This document shows, piece by piece, positions 51,465 through 60,645 of a stretch of DNA of 64,000 bases. The notes beneath the pieces are model-generated. The model worked only from the letters and a program-made list of their open reading frames with translations. It had not been told where the DNA came from and made no database searches. Numbering within the stretch: position 1 is the first letter of the stretch; each line of letters opens with the position of its first letter. Both the position numbers and the translations under genes were made by a program. Source of the stretch: Pseudotabrizicola alkalilacus (GTDB lineage Bacteria > Pseudomonadota > Alphaproteobacteria > Rhodobacterales > Rhodobacteraceae); NCBI RefSeq assembly GCF_003443995.1, contig NZ_QWEY01000006.1:62001-126000 (forward strand), given 5' to 3'.

Positions 51465-52070
51465 TCAGGGTGCCAGCAACCGCATATACAGCGTTTCCAG
51501 AAACGCCCCGGCCTCGGCATAGGGGTCATGTCCCTCGCCCAGAACTGTGCGGACCTGCACATCGAAGTCGGCATAATGCTGCGTCAGCGCCCAGATCGAG
51601 AACACCAGATGCACCGGGTCCAGCCTTGCAATCCGCCCCTCCTCCATCCAGTGCCGCAGCACTTTCGCCTTTTCGGCCACCAGCGCAGTCAGATCGCCCT
51701 CGATCGCCTCTCGCATCCGGGGCGCGCCTTGCAGAATCTCAATCGCAAACAACCGGCTTTCGCGCGGGTAATCGCGGCTCAGCTCCAGCTTGCGACGGAC
51801 ATAGCCCATCACCTCGGCCACCGGATCGCCGTTCGGGTCCATCTCGCGCAGCGGGTCCAGCCAGGTTTCCAACAGCCGGGTCAGCAAGGTCTGGTGGATC
51901 GCCTCTTTCGACGGAAAATAATACAGCAGATTGGGCTTTGACAGCCCCGCCCCCTCGGCGATCTGATCCAGCGTCGCCCCCCGAAAACCATGGGCGGAAA
52001 ACACATCAAGCGCAGCCTCAAGGATGGTTTCGGAATTCCTGATCTGGATACGGGTCTTTGGTCTTGGCAT
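51465..52070 (-). CDS. TetR-family regulator (RutR-like)
   Basis: A 201-residue repressor. The helix-turn-helix is at residues about 10-57 (ILEAALDVFSAHGFRGATLDQIAEGAGLSKPNLLYYFPSKEAI); the C-terminal ligand domain contains WLDPLREMDPNGDPVAEVMGYVRRKLELSRDYPRESRLFA, typical of the RutR branch that binds uracil or thymine. The start at 52070 is chosen by homology (MPRPKTRIQ); the frame is open to 52208. It is divergent from a beta-alanine:pyruvate transaminase, consistent with control of pyrimidine or beta-alanine breakdown. Confidence 0.87.
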   Translation of the reverse strand: MPRPKTRIQIRNSETILEAALDVFSAHGFRGATLDQIAEGAGLSKPNLLYYFPSKEAIHQTLLTRLLETWLDPLREMDPNGDPVAEVMGYVRRKLELSRDYPRESRLFAIEILQGAPRMREAIEGDLTALVAEKAKVLRHWMEEGRIARLDPVHLVFSIWALTQHYADFDVQVRTVLGEGHDPYAEAGAFLETLYMRLLAP

Positions 52071-52274
52071 TGTGTCGTCATTCCTGCGGCCGAAGGGACA
52101 GGGTGGCGCAGAATGCGCCATCATGCAATTGGCAGAGCGTTGGCTGGTTATGCTAAGATCAAGGGGGATCCGGCGGGCACTTGACTGGCTTGGCCGCAGT
52201 GATAGCAAGATCTGACCATCCGGTCAAAACCCATCCGCGCGCCGCAAGGCCGCCCCAACAGGAACCCCGACACC

Positions 52275-53600
52275 ATGGCGCTGGACCGCAAAACCCCCAA
52301 TGACCTGAACGCCTTCTGGATGCCCTTTACCGCCAACCGCCAGTTCAAGAAGAACCCGCGCATGTTTGTGGCGGCCAAAGACATGCACTACACCACCAGC
52401 GATGGCCGTCAGGTGCTGGATGGCACGGCGGGGCTGTGGTGCTGCAACGCGGGCCATTGCCGGCCAAAGATCACCGAGGCGATCCAGAAGCAGGCGGCAG
52501 AGCTGGACTATGCGCCCGCGTTCCAGATGGGCCACCCGGTTGCGTTCGAGCTGGCCAACCGCATCGTCGAGATGGCGCCGAAGGGGATAGAGCATGTATT
52601 CTACACGAACTCCGGCTCGGAAAGCGTTGAAACGGCACTGAAACTCGCGATTGCCTATCACCGCGCCAAGGGCCAGGGCACCCGCACCCGGCTGATCGGG
52701 CGCGAACGCGGCTATCATGGCGTGAACTTCGGCGGCATCTCGGTCGGCGGCATCGTCAACAACCGTCGGCATTTTGGCAGCCTTCTCAATGGGGTGGACC
52801 ATCTTCCTCACACGCATCTGCCGGATGAAAACCGCTGGTCGCGCGGCCAGCCCGAGCATGGCGCATGGCTGGCCGATGATCTGGAAAAGCTGGTGGCGCT
52901 GCACGGGGCCGAAACCATCGCCGCCGTGATCGTGGAGCCGGTTGCGGGGTCCACCGGCGTGATCCTGCCGCCAAAGGGCTATCTGGAAAAGCTGCGGGCG
53001 ATTACGAAAAAGCACGGCATCCTGCTGATTTTCGACGAGGTCATCACCGGCTTTGGCCGCCTCGGCGCGCCCTTTGCCTCGCAGTATTTCGACGTGCTGC
53101 CCGACATGATGACCACCGCCAAGGGCCTGACCAATGGTGTGATTCCGATGGGCGCGGTGCTGACCACGGCGGATGTGCATGACGCCTTCATGGACGGCCC
53201 CGAGCACATGATCGAGCTGTTCCACGGCTACACCTATTCCGGTAACCCGATTGCCAGCGCCGCCGGGATCGCCACGCTGGAAACCTACAAGGAGGAGCAG
53301 CTGTTCGAGCGCGCCGCCGACATCGCCCCCTATTGGGAGGATGCGCTGCATTCCTTGCGCGACTCGCGCCATGTGACCGACGTGCGCAACATGGGTCTGA
53401 TCGGCGCGGTGGAGCTGGACCCGATTGCGGGCGAGCCTACAAAGCGGGCATTTGCGGCGTTTCTGGCAGCTTACGACAAAAACATCCTGATCCGCACCAC
53501 TGGCGACATCATCGCCATGTCACCGCCGCTGATGATCAGCACGGCGCAGATCGACACGCTGATCGGCACTTTGGCCGATGTGCTGAAAACGCTTGAGTGA
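52275..53600 (+). CDS. Omega-amino acid (beta-alanine):pyruvate transaminase
   Basis: A 441-residue class III PLP aminotransferase. Conserved parts: NAFWMPFTANRQFKK (N-terminal, typical of beta-alanine:pyruvate enzymes), TNSGSESVETALKLA for phosphate binding, the Asp in LIFDEVITGFGR and the Schiff-base lysine in MMTTAKGLTNG. It transfers the amino group of beta-alanine or similar omega-amino acids to pyruvate, giving malonate semialdehyde and alanine. It is divergent from the RutR-like regulator, so it is probably induced by pyrimidine breakdown products. Confidence 0.9.
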   Translation: MALDRKTPNDLNAFWMPFTANRQFKKNPRMFVAAKDMHYTTSDGRQVLDGTAGLWCCNAGHCRPKITEAIQKQAAELDYAPAFQMGHPVAFELANRIVEMAPKGIEHVFYTNSGSESVETALKLAIAYHRAKGQGTRTRLIGRERGYHGVNFGGISVGGIVNNRRHFGSLLNGVDHLPHTHLPDENRWSRGQPEHGAWLADDLEKLVALHGAETIAAVIVEPVAGSTGVILPPKGYLEKLRAITKKHGILLIFDEVITGFGRLGAPFASQYFDVLPDMMTTAKGLTNGVIPMGAVLTTADVHDAFMDGPEHMIELFHGYTYSGNPIASAAGIATLETYKEEQLFERAADIAPYWEDALHSLRDSRHVTDVRNMGLIGAVELDPIAGEPTKRAFAAFLAAYDKNILIRTTGDIIAMSPPLMISTAQIDTLIGTLADVLKTLE

Positions 53601-53639
53601 ACCGACTGTCAAAGCCCGGCCCCGGTCCGGGATTTGACC

Positions 53640-54350
53640 TCAGATATCCAGCACCGGCTCGCCATCAAAAAACGCCTCATGCTCGGAGCGGATCCGGCGG
53701 ATCTGCACCTTGATCCGCGACAGATGAGCGTGCATCGCAGCCATCGCGCCCGGCGCGTCGCGCGCACGCAGCGCCGCCATCACCTGCAAATGATCGCCAA
53801 ACGCATCCTGCGAGGCGAAGGACAGCGACAAAAACCGTACCCGGTCCATATGCGCCTTGTTCTCACGGATGATATCCCAGGCAAAGCCATGGCCGCTGCG
53901 CTCACAGATTTCGCGGTGAAAAAGGTCGTCCAGCGCATGAAACCCCACCGCATCGCGGGCCTCGACCGCGGCACGCTGTTGCTCCAGCACTGTGTCCAGC
54001 GCGGCAAAGTCACCCTCTCCCAGCCGCACACAAGCCATGCGCACGGTTTCCGCCTCGATGGCCGAGCGGATGAAGCGCGCCTGCATCACCGCCGCCTCGG
54101 AGATCGCCGAGACCACCGTGGCACGCTGCGGACGGATGGTCAGAAACCCCAGCGTTGACAGCCGGTAAAACGCATCGCGCACCGGTTGGCGCGACACCCC
54201 CATGATCTTTGCCACATCCACCTCTGACATCCGGGTGCCGGGTGGCAGATCAAGGGCAAGGATCTGGCGGTGCAGCTCTTCGAAAACCGCATCGGTGACA
54301 GACGGCCGGCTGATTGGCTCCAGCACTTTCAGAAGCGCGCTATCAGACAT
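53640..54350 (-). CDS. GntR-family (FCD) regulator of the hexuronate operon
   Basis: A 236-residue regulator. The winged helix is at residues about 20-85 (ILALDLPPGTRMSEVDVAKIMGVSRQPVRDAFYRLSTLGFLTIRPQRATVV) and the FCD domain follows (about 95-225). The ATG at 54350 has GGAGGG upstream. It is divergent from uxaC, 100 bases apart, with a promoter and palindrome in the gap. UxuR/ExuR-like proteins of this family repress uronate genes until an aldonate-type intermediate appears. Confidence 0.88.
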   Translation of the reverse strand: MSDSALLKVLEPISRPSVTDAVFEELHRQILALDLPPGTRMSEVDVAKIMGVSRQPVRDAFYRLSTLGFLTIRPQRATVVSAISEAAVMQARFIRSAIEAETVRMACVRLGEGDFAALDTVLEQQRAAVEARDAVGFHALDDLFHREICERSGHGFAWDIIRENKAHMDRVRFLSLSFASQDAFGDHLQVMAALRARDAPGAMAAMHAHLSRIKVQIRRIRSEHEAFFDGEPVLDI

Positions 54351-54360
54351 CGTCCCTCCG

Positions 54361-54390
54361 TTGACAGGTTTCGCATACTAGCATATTAGT
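54361..54390 (+). promoter_or_regulatory. uxaC-operon promoter with overlapping operator
   Basis: TTGACA (54361-54366), a 17-base spacer and TATTAG (54384-54389) make a good sigma-70-type promoter reading toward uxaC. The palindrome ACTA-N6-TAGT (54377-54390) covers the -10 box, as expected for a repressor site. The divergent GntR-family protein is the natural candidate to bind it. Confidence 0.6.
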
Positions 54391-54450
54391 TTGCCAGTCG
54401 CTTGAAAAGCATCTTTCGCCGATCAAGCGCACAGGGAGAGGGAAATACAA

Positions 54451-55857
54451 GTGCCACTGCTGGACTCTGATCGCCTGTTTCCGCTCGAATCAGACGCCCG
54501 TGGTCTGGCCCGCGCGCTGTATGACACGGTGGCGGATCTGCCGATCATCAGCCCGCATGGCCACACCGATCCGCGCTGGTATGCGACCGATGAGGCGTTT
54601 CCCGATCCTGCGCAGCTGTTGGTGACGCCCGATCATTATGTGTTCCGTATGCTGTGCTCGCAAGGTATCGCGCTGACCGATCTGGGGGTGCCGCGCGCTG
54701 ATGGCGGCCCGACCGAGACCGATGGCCGCAAGATCTGGCATCTGTTCGCGCAGAATTATCACCTGTTCCGGGGCACGCCGTCGCGGCTGTGGCTGGACCA
54801 TGCGTTTCAGACGATCTTCGGCTTCGATGTGCCGCTGTCGACGGCCACCGCCGATGACTATTACGACCGCATCGCAAGTGCATTGGCCACCCCCGAATTC
54901 CGCCCGCGCGCGCTGTTTGACCGCTTCAACATCGAGGTGATCTCCACCACCGATGGCGCGCTGGATGATCTGCGCTGGCACCAGATGATCCGCGACTCGG
55001 GCTGGACAGGCCGCGTTGTGCCCGCCTACCGCCCAGATGCCGTGGTGGACCCGGAGTTTACCGGTTTCGCGCAGAACGTGGCGCGCTTGGGCGAGATCAC
55101 TGGCGAAGACACGACGACATGGCAAGGCTATCTGAACGCGCACCGGATCCGGCGCGCGTTTTTCAAAAGCTACGGCTGCACCTCATCGGACCACGGCCAC
55201 GCCACCGCCCGCACCGAAGACCTGCCACAGGATCAGGCGGCGCTGTTGTTTGCAAAGGCCCTGCGGGGCGAATGCTCGGCTGAGGAGGCCGACGCCTTTC
55301 GCGGCCAGATGCTGACCGAAATGGCGCGGATGAGCCTGGACGACGGGCTGGTGCTGCAGATCCACCCCGGATCACGGCGCAACCATTCCGACCCGATGCT
55401 GGCGATGTTCGGCCGCGACAAGGGCTTCGACATTCCGGGCCGCACCGATTACGTCGCCGCCCTGCGCCCGCTGTTGAACGCGGTCGGCATGGACCCACGG
55501 CTGTCGGTGATCGTGTTTACGCTGGACGAGTCGTCCTATGCCCGCGAACTGGCCCCGCTGGCCGGGGTCTATCCGGCACTGAAACTGGGGCCGGCCTGGT
55601 GGTTCCATGACAGCGCTGAGGGCATGCGCCGGTTCCGCGAAATGACCACCGAAACCGCAGGATTCTATAACACGGTGGGATTCAACGACGACACCCGCGC
55701 CTATCTGTCGATCCCCGCGCGCCATGATGTGGCCCGCCGGGTGGATTGCGCCTTTCTTGCCACGCTGGTCCGCACCGGCAGGCTGGCAGAGGGCGACGCA
55801 TACGAGGTCGCACATGACCTTGCATACCGGCTTGCAAAGCAAGCCTACCGGCTGTGA
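54451..55857 (+). CDS. uxaC: Glucuronate isomerase
   Basis: A 468-residue enzyme converting D-glucuronate to fructuronate and galacturonate to tagaturonate. It starts with GTG at 54451, preceded by GGGAGAGGG. Family features include [13 protein letters not shown] near the N-terminus, [45 protein letters not shown] and [11 protein letters not shown]. The length is standard. It heads the operon of uronate genes, followed by a TRAP transporter 25 bases later. Confidence 0.94.
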   Translation: MPLLDSDRLFPLESDARGLARALYDTVADLPIISPHGHTDPRWYATDEAFPDPAQLLVTPDHYVFRMLCSQGIALTDLGVPRADGGPTETDGRKIWHLFAQNYHLFRGTPSRLWLDHAFQTIFGFDVPLSTATADDYYDRIASALATPEFRPRALFDRFNIEVISTTDGALDDLRWHQMIRDSGWTGRVVPAYRPDAVVDPEFTGFAQNVARLGEITGEDTTTWQGYLNAHRIRRAFFKSYGCTSSDHGHATARTEDLPQDQAALLFAKALRGECSAEEADAFRGQMLTEMARMSLDDGLVLQIHPGSRRNHSDPMLAMFGRDKGFDIPGRTDYVAALRPLLNAVGMDPRLSVIVFTLDESSYARELAPLAGVYPALKLGPAWWFHDSAEGMRRFREMTTETAGFYNTVGFNDDTRAYLSIPARHDVARRVDCAFLATLVRTGRLAEGDAYEVAHDLAYRLAKQAYRL

Positions 55858-55882
55858 AGCCATTCAACGGGAGGAGACTATA

Positions 55883-56866
55883 ATGAAAAAATTCAACACC
55901 TTGGCCGCTGCCCTGCTGGCAACGACCGCCTTTGCGGGGGCCGCTTTCGCAGACTGCGAAGTGACCCTGAAATCATCCGACACCCACCCGGACGGCTACC
56001 CCACGGTAGATGCCGTCAAACACATGGGCGAGCTGCTGAAAGAGCGCAGCGCCGGGCGCATCTGTATCGAGGTGTTCCACTCCGCCCAGCTGGGCGAAGA
56101 GAAAGACACCATCGAGCAGACCAAGTTCGGGGTGATCGACTTCAACCGCGTGTCGATGGGTCCATTCAACAACATCATCGAGGAAACCAAGGTTGTCTCG
56201 CTGCCCTTCATCTTCCGCTCGACCGACCATATGCACCGCGTGATGGATGGCCCTGTGGGGGAAGAGATCCTCGCCGCATTCGAGCCGCATGGCTTTGTCG
56301 GTCTGGCCTATTTCGACGGCGGCTCGCGCTCGTTCTACAACAAGCAAAAGCCGATCACCTCGGTCGATGACCTGAAGGGCATGAAGATCCGCGTGATGCA
56401 GTCGGACGTGTTTGTCGACATGATGTCGGCCCTTGGCGCCAATGCCACGCCGATGCCTTACGGTGAGGTCTATTCCGGCATCCAGACCGGCGTGATCGAC
56501 GGCGCGGAGAACAACTGGCCATCGTTTGAATCCTCGGGACACTACGAGGTCGCGGGCTACTACACGCTGAACCAGCACCTGATCGTTCCGGAAGTTCTGG
56601 TGATGTCGAAAGCCAGCTACGACAAGTTGAGCGCCGAAGATCAGGCGCTGGTCGTGCAGGCCGCAAAGGACTCGATCCCGGTCAACCGCGAGCTTTGGGC
56701 CGCGCGCGAGAAAGAGTCCGAGGCAAAGGTCCGCGCGGCAGGCGTGGAAGTGATTTCCGAGATCGACAAGACCCCGTTCATCGAAGCGATGGTCCCGGTC
56801 TATGAAAAGCATGCCAACACGCCAAAACTGCAGGATCTGGTCACCCGGATCCAAGCGACCGAGTGA
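55883..56866 (+). CDS. TRAP transporter substrate-binding protein (DctP family)
   Basis: A 327-residue periplasmic protein with a signal peptide (residues 1-23, AGAAFA). The DctP fold is shown by [39 protein letters not shown] and the signature [47 protein letters not shown]. The ATG at 55883 has GGGAGGAG upstream. It lies between uxaC and the membrane subunits, so the ligand is probably glucuronate or galacturonate. A stable hairpin follows its stop. Confidence 0.92.
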   Translation: MKKFNTLAAALLATTAFAGAAFADCEVTLKSSDTHPDGYPTVDAVKHMGELLKERSAGRICIEVFHSAQLGEEKDTIEQTKFGVIDFNRVSMGPFNNIIEETKVVSLPFIFRSTDHMHRVMDGPVGEEILAAFEPHGFVGLAYFDGGSRSFYNKQKPITSVDDLKGMKIRVMQSDVFVDMMSALGANATPMPYGEVYSGIQTGVIDGAENNWPSFESSGHYEVAGYYTLNQHLIVPEVLVMSKASYDKLSAEDQALVVQAAKDSIPVNRELWAAREKESEAKVRAAGVEVISEIDKTPFIEAMVPVYEKHANTPKLQDLVTRIQATE

Positions 56867-56872
56867 GGCAAG

Positions 56873-56909
56873 CGGCGGGACCGGGGGTTTTAGACCTCCG
56901 GTCCCGCCG
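56873..56909 (+). terminator. Hairpin between TRAP binding protein and membrane genes
   Basis: CGGCGGGACCGG (56873-56884) pairs with CCGGTCCCGCCG (56898-56909); three more pairs extend the stem. No T-run follows. It is suited to reduce read-through or protect the upstream mRNA, giving more binding protein than permease. Confidence 0.6.
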
Positions 56910-56962
56910 TGGGATATTCAAGCCAAGACAAAGGGGCGCCGCGCGCGGCATAGGGGGGCTTT

Positions 56963-57490
56963 ATGCAACCGGGTTTGTTACGTCTGGCCGTCTGGCTGGG
57001 CTATGTCGCGAAAGCGGCGCTCTGGGTCGCCGGGGCGGGGCTGGTGGCGATGACCGCCATCATCGGCGCGCAGGTGTTTTTCCGCTATCTGCTGAACGAT
57101 TCCATCATCTGGAGCGAGCCTGCTGCGGTGATCCTGATGGGATGGTTCATCTTTCTGGGGGCCGCAGTCGGTATCCGCGAAGGCTATCACCTGTCGTTCG
57201 ACATCCTGCTCTATCTGGTGTCGCAGCGGGTCAAGCTGATCCTGTATTCGCTGTCCGACATTGTGGTGACCGGGTTCGGCATCGGCATGGTCTGGTTTGG
57301 CGGGCAGCTGATGGTGTCGGCCTATGGCATCACCCTGCCCTCACTCGGCATCACCGGGGCGGTGGATTTCATCCCCCTGGTCGTTGGCGGGGTGCTGATG
57401 GTGATTTTCTCACTGGAACGACTGGCGCGGCGGGCCGCTGGCTTGCCCACGGCACGTTTCGGCGAAACTGAACTCGAAGAGGTGGCGTGA
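56963..57490 (+). CDS. TRAP transporter small permease (DctQ family)
   Basis: A 175-residue inner-membrane protein with four segments. Features include the family motif FFRYLLNDSIIWSEPAAVILMGWFIFLGAAVGIREGYHLSFD. The stop overlaps the start of the large permease by one base (TGATG), so translation is coupled. The start at 56963 follows GGGGG. Confidence 0.9.
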   Translation: MQPGLLRLAVWLGYVAKAALWVAGAGLVAMTAIIGAQVFFRYLLNDSIIWSEPAAVILMGWFIFLGAAVGIREGYHLSFDILLYLVSQRVKLILYSLSDIVVTGFGIGMVWFGGQLMVSAYGITLPSLGITGAVDFIPLVVGGVLMVIFSLERLARRAAGLPTARFGETELEEVA

Positions 57491-58770
57491 TGGAGCTTTG
57501 GGTTCTTTTTGGCACCTTTGGGGTGCTGCTGGCGATTGGCACGCCGGTGGCGTTTTGTCTGGGCGTGTCCAGCTTTGCCACGGTGCTGTATATGGGCCTG
57601 CCGCCGGTGGTGGTGTTCCAGCGGCTGAACTCTGGCGTGTCGGTATTTGCGCTGATGGCGATCCCGTTCTTTATATTTGCCGGTGAGGTGATGGTGCGCG
57701 GCGACATTGCCCGGCGGCTGATTGCCGTGGCGGGGGCTGCGGTCGGGCATTTCCGGGGCGGGTTGGGGCAGGTCAACATCGCCTCGTCCGTGCTGTTCGG
57801 CGGCATTTCCGGCTCGGCCGCCGCAGATGCCTCGGCCATCGGCGGGCTGATGGTGCCGCAGATGAAAGAACGCGGCTATGATGTTGATTACGCGGTCAAT
57901 ATCACGGTGGTCAGCTCGATCATCGCGCTGATGATCCCGCCGTCTCATAACATGATCATCTATTCGATCTCGGCCGGGGGCCGTTTGTCGATTGCCGATC
58001 TGTTCACCGCCGGGATCATTCCGGGCTTCATTCTCGCGCTTTCCCTTGCCGCCGCTGCTTGGTGGGTGGCGCGCAAGAAGAACTACCCGACCGAACCCTT
58101 TCCGGGCTGGTCCATGCTGGGCCTGTTGCTGATCAACGCCATCCCGGGGCTTTTGCTGATCGGGATCATCTTTGGCGGCGTGCGTTCGGGCGTGTTCACC
58201 GCGTCGGAGTCGTCCTGTATCGCCGCCATCTATGCGTTGGGTGTCACCACGCTGGCCTATCGCACCATGGGCTGGAATGATTTCGTCGGCGCGGTCAAGG
58301 CGGCGGTCCGCACCACCGCCATGGTCTTGCTGGTGATCGGCTGTGCCGCCTCCTTTGGCTGGCTGCTGGCTTACCTCAAGGTGCCGACCGCGATGATCGA
58401 GCTGATGCAGAGCGTCAGCCAGAACCCAATCGTGATCTTGCTGCTGATCAACGTGATCCTGCTGATCCTGGGCACCTTTATGGACATGTCGCCGCTGATC
58501 GTGATCACCACCCCGATTTTCCTGCCGGTCGCGACCGCCTTTGGCATCGATCCGGTGCATTTCGGGGTTATTCTGGTGCTGAACCTTGGTATCGGGCTGT
58601 GTACGCCCCCTGTGGGTGCGGTGCTGTTCGTTGGTTGCGCTGTCGGCAAGATCTCGGTCTGGCAGGCGGTGCGCACGATCTGGCCGTTCTATGGCGCGGC
58701 GTTCGCGACCCTGATGCTTGTCACCTATATCCCGGCGCTGTCCCTGTGGCTGCCCGCCCTGTTCCACTGA
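57490..58770 (+). CDS. TRAP transporter large permease (DctM family)
   Basis: A 426-residue permease with about 12 segments. Typical blocks are LAIGTPVAFCLGVSSFATVLYMG, FGGISGSAAADASAIGGLMVPQMKERGY, MIPPSHNMIIYS and GTFMDMSPLIVITTPIFLPVATAFGIDPVHFGVI. It uses a sodium gradient to drive uptake with the DctP and DctQ partners. The ATG at 57490 is used; a GTG at 57487 gives one more residue. The kdgF gene follows 8 bases later. Confidence 0.93.
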   Translation: MELWVLFGTFGVLLAIGTPVAFCLGVSSFATVLYMGLPPVVVFQRLNSGVSVFALMAIPFFIFAGEVMVRGDIARRLIAVAGAAVGHFRGGLGQVNIASSVLFGGISGSAAADASAIGGLMVPQMKERGYDVDYAVNITVVSSIIALMIPPSHNMIIYSISAGGRLSIADLFTAGIIPGFILALSLAAAAWWVARKKNYPTEPFPGWSMLGLLLINAIPGLLLIGIIFGGVRSGVFTASESSCIAAIYALGVTTLAYRTMGWNDFVGAVKAAVRTTAMVLLVIGCAASFGWLLAYLKVPTAMIELMQSVSQNPIVILLLINVILLILGTFMDMSPLIVITTPIFLPVATAFGIDPVHFGVILVLNLGIGLCTPPVGAVLFVGCAVGKISVWQAVRTIWPFYGAAFATLMLVTYIPALSLWLPALFH

Positions 58771-58778
58771 GGCCCAAT

Positions 58779-59087
58779 ATGACCTATCCTGTTGTCGAAA
58801 CCGCCGAGCACGTCACCCGTCAGGTGCTGGCCGACAGCCCTGAGCTGATGACCGTGGCGTTCCGCTTTGCCGCCACCGGGGCCACGGGCGCGCTGCACCA
58901 CCACAGCCACGTGCAATCGACCTTTGTGCAATCCGGGCGCTTTCGGTTTACCATCGCCGACCGCGATTTCGAGGTCGGACCGGGCGATGCCTTTGTCATC
59001 CCTTCAGGCGCCGTTCATGGCTGCGTCTGCCTTGAACCCGGCACCCTGATCGACGGGTTTACCCCCCGTCGTGATGATTTTCTCTGA
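58779..59087 (+). CDS. kdgF: KdgF-like cupin (unsaturated uronate linearisation)
   Basis: A 102-residue single-domain cupin. The metal-binding motif HHHSHVQSTFVQSGRFRF and the second cupin box PGDAFVIPSGAVHGC are clear. KdgF proteins open the ring of 4,5-unsaturated uronates released from pectin or alginate, feeding KduI. The ATG at 58779 is chosen since the cupin fold begins right after. Its place between the TRAP genes and kduI supports the call. Confidence 0.87.
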   Translation: MTYPVVETAEHVTRQVLADSPELMTVAFRFAATGATGALHHHSHVQSTFVQSGRFRFTIADRDFEVGPGDAFVIPSGAVHGCVCLEPGTLIDGFTPRRDDFL

Positions 59088-59098
59088 AAGGACTCCTC

Positions 59099-59923
59099 AT
59101 GCTTTACGTCGAAACCCGTCAGGCGATCTCTGCCAATGAAGCCAAGGGCATGGATACCACCGCCTTGCGCGCGAATTTCCATGGCGAGGGGCTGTTTCAG
59201 GACGGCCAGATCCGTCTGCTCTACACCCATTACGACCGGATGATCGTCGGCGGCGCGGTGCCTGCGGGCAAGGATCTGGTGCTGGATGCGGTCAAGGAAA
59301 CCGGCACCGCCAGCATTCTGGACCGGCGCGAGATGGGCATCGTCAACATCGGCGGCGATGGGTCGGTGTCTGCGGGGGGGGAGACCTATGCGCTGTCCAA
59401 AGGCGATGTGCTGTATCTGCCGATGGGTGCGGGCGCGGTGACCTTCTCCGGTCAGGGCCGGTTCTACATCAACTCCTGCCCCGCGCATCACGCCTATCCG
59501 GCCCGGCTGATCAAGCTGGAGGATGCCAAAAAGGTCACGCTGGGGGCGGCGGAAACCGTCAACCACCGCACCATCAACCAGTTCATCCACCCCGAGGTGA
59601 TGACCTCGTGCCAGCTGGTGCTGGGCTATACCCAGTTCCACGGCGGCTCGGTCTGGAACACAATGCCCGCCCACCTGCATGACCGCCGGATGGAGGCTTA
59701 CCTGTACTTCGACATCCCCGAAGGCCAGCGGGTGTTTCACTTCATGGGCGACCCGGCGGAAACCCGGCATCTGGTCATCAAGAATGAAGAGGCCGCGATT
59801 TCGCCGCCGTGGTCGATCCATTGTGGCGCAGGCACCGCAAGCTATACCTTTATCTGGGCGATGGCGGGCGACAACGTCGACTACCGCGACGTGGAAATGG
59901 TCAAGATGGAGGATTTGCGGTGA
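59099..59923 (+). CDS. kduI: 5-dehydro-4-deoxy-D-glucuronate isomerase
   Basis: A 274-residue enzyme converting 5-keto-4-deoxyuronate to 2,5-diketo-3-deoxygluconate. The N-terminal part (YVETRQAISANEAKGMDTTALRANF) and the metal site TMPAHLHDRRMEAYLYFDI match the family, and the length is normal. AAGGA precedes the ATG. The stop overlaps the kduD start by 4 bases (GTGA). Confidence 0.94.
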   Translation: MLYVETRQAISANEAKGMDTTALRANFHGEGLFQDGQIRLLYTHYDRMIVGGAVPAGKDLVLDAVKETGTASILDRREMGIVNIGGDGSVSAGGETYALSKGDVLYLPMGAGAVTFSGQGRFYINSCPAHHAYPARLIKLEDAKKVTLGAAETVNHRTINQFIHPEVMTSCQLVLGYTQFHGGSVWNTMPAHLHDRRMEAYLYFDIPEGQRVFHFMGDPAETRHLVIKNEEAAISPPWSIHCGAGTASYTFIWAMAGDNVDYRDVEMVKMEDLR

Positions 59924-60645
59924 ACCCGTTTTCGCTTTCCGGCCAGACCGCCCTTGTCACCGGGGCCAATACCGGCATCGGGCAGGCCATCGCAGCAGCG
60001 ATGGCCCGGGCCGGCGCGCATGTGATTGCTGCGGGGCGCTCGTCCTGCGCCGAGACTGTGGCGCTGACCGGCGGCGAAGAGCTGACGCTTGATTTCGCTG
60101 ACCCGATGGCGGCGCGCGATGTGTTCTCGGGCCGCACCATCGACATTCTGGTCAACAACGCCGGCATCATCCGCCGGGCGGATTCGGTGGAGTTCACCGA
60201 GGAAGACTGGGATGCGGTGATGGATGTGAACCTCAAGGCGGTGTTCTTCACAGCCCAAGCCTTTGCCAAAGCGGCATTGGCGCGCGGTGCGGATGCTAAA
60301 ATCGTCAACATCGCCTCGCTGTTGTCGTTTCAGGGCGGCATCCGGGTGCCGTCTTACACTGCGTCCAAGCATGGCGTGGCGGGCATTACCAAACTGCTGG
60401 CCAATGAATGGGCGGCCAAGGGCATCAACGTGAATGCCATCGCCCCCGGCTATATCGAGACCAACAATACCGAAGCGCTGCGCGCCGACCCGGACCGGAA
60501 CAAATCCATCCTCGACCGTATCCCGGCCGGGCGCTGGGGCCGTGCGGATGATATTGGCGAGGCGGCGGTGTTCCTGTCCTCCCCCGCCGCCGCCTATATC
60601 CATGGCGCGGTTCTCAATGTTGATGGAGGCTGGCTTGCCCGCTGA
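59920..60645 (+). CDS. kduD: 2-dehydro-3-deoxy-D-gluconate 5-dehydrogenase
   Basis: A 241-residue short-chain dehydrogenase reducing 2,5-diketo-3-deoxygluconate to 2-keto-3-deoxygluconate. It uses GTG at 59920 with GGAGG upstream, overlapping kduI by 4 bases. Seen are the NAD motif TGANTGIGQAI, NNAG, the catalytic Ser in NIASLLSFQGG and YTASKHG (Tyr and Lys). The closing region WLAR is typical for KduD. Downstream steps (KDG kinase and aldolase) are outside the window. Confidence 0.93.
   Translation: MNPFSLSGQTALVTGANTGIGQAIAAAMARAGAHVIAAGRSSCAETVALTGGEELTLDFADPMAARDVFSGRTIDILVNNAGIIRRADSVEFTEEDWDAVMDVNLKAVFFTAQAFAKAALARGADAKIVNIASLLSFQGGIRVPSYTASKHGVAGITKLLANEWAAKGINVNAIAPGYIETNNTEALRADPDRNKSILDRIPAGRWGRADDIGEAAVFLSSPAAAYIHGAVLNVDGGWLAR

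Noticed and set aside
57322-58767. A 481-codon minus-strand open frame
   Set aside because: Antisense to the TRAP permease gene; Asp/His/Arg-rich translation typical of a complement of membrane-protein codons.
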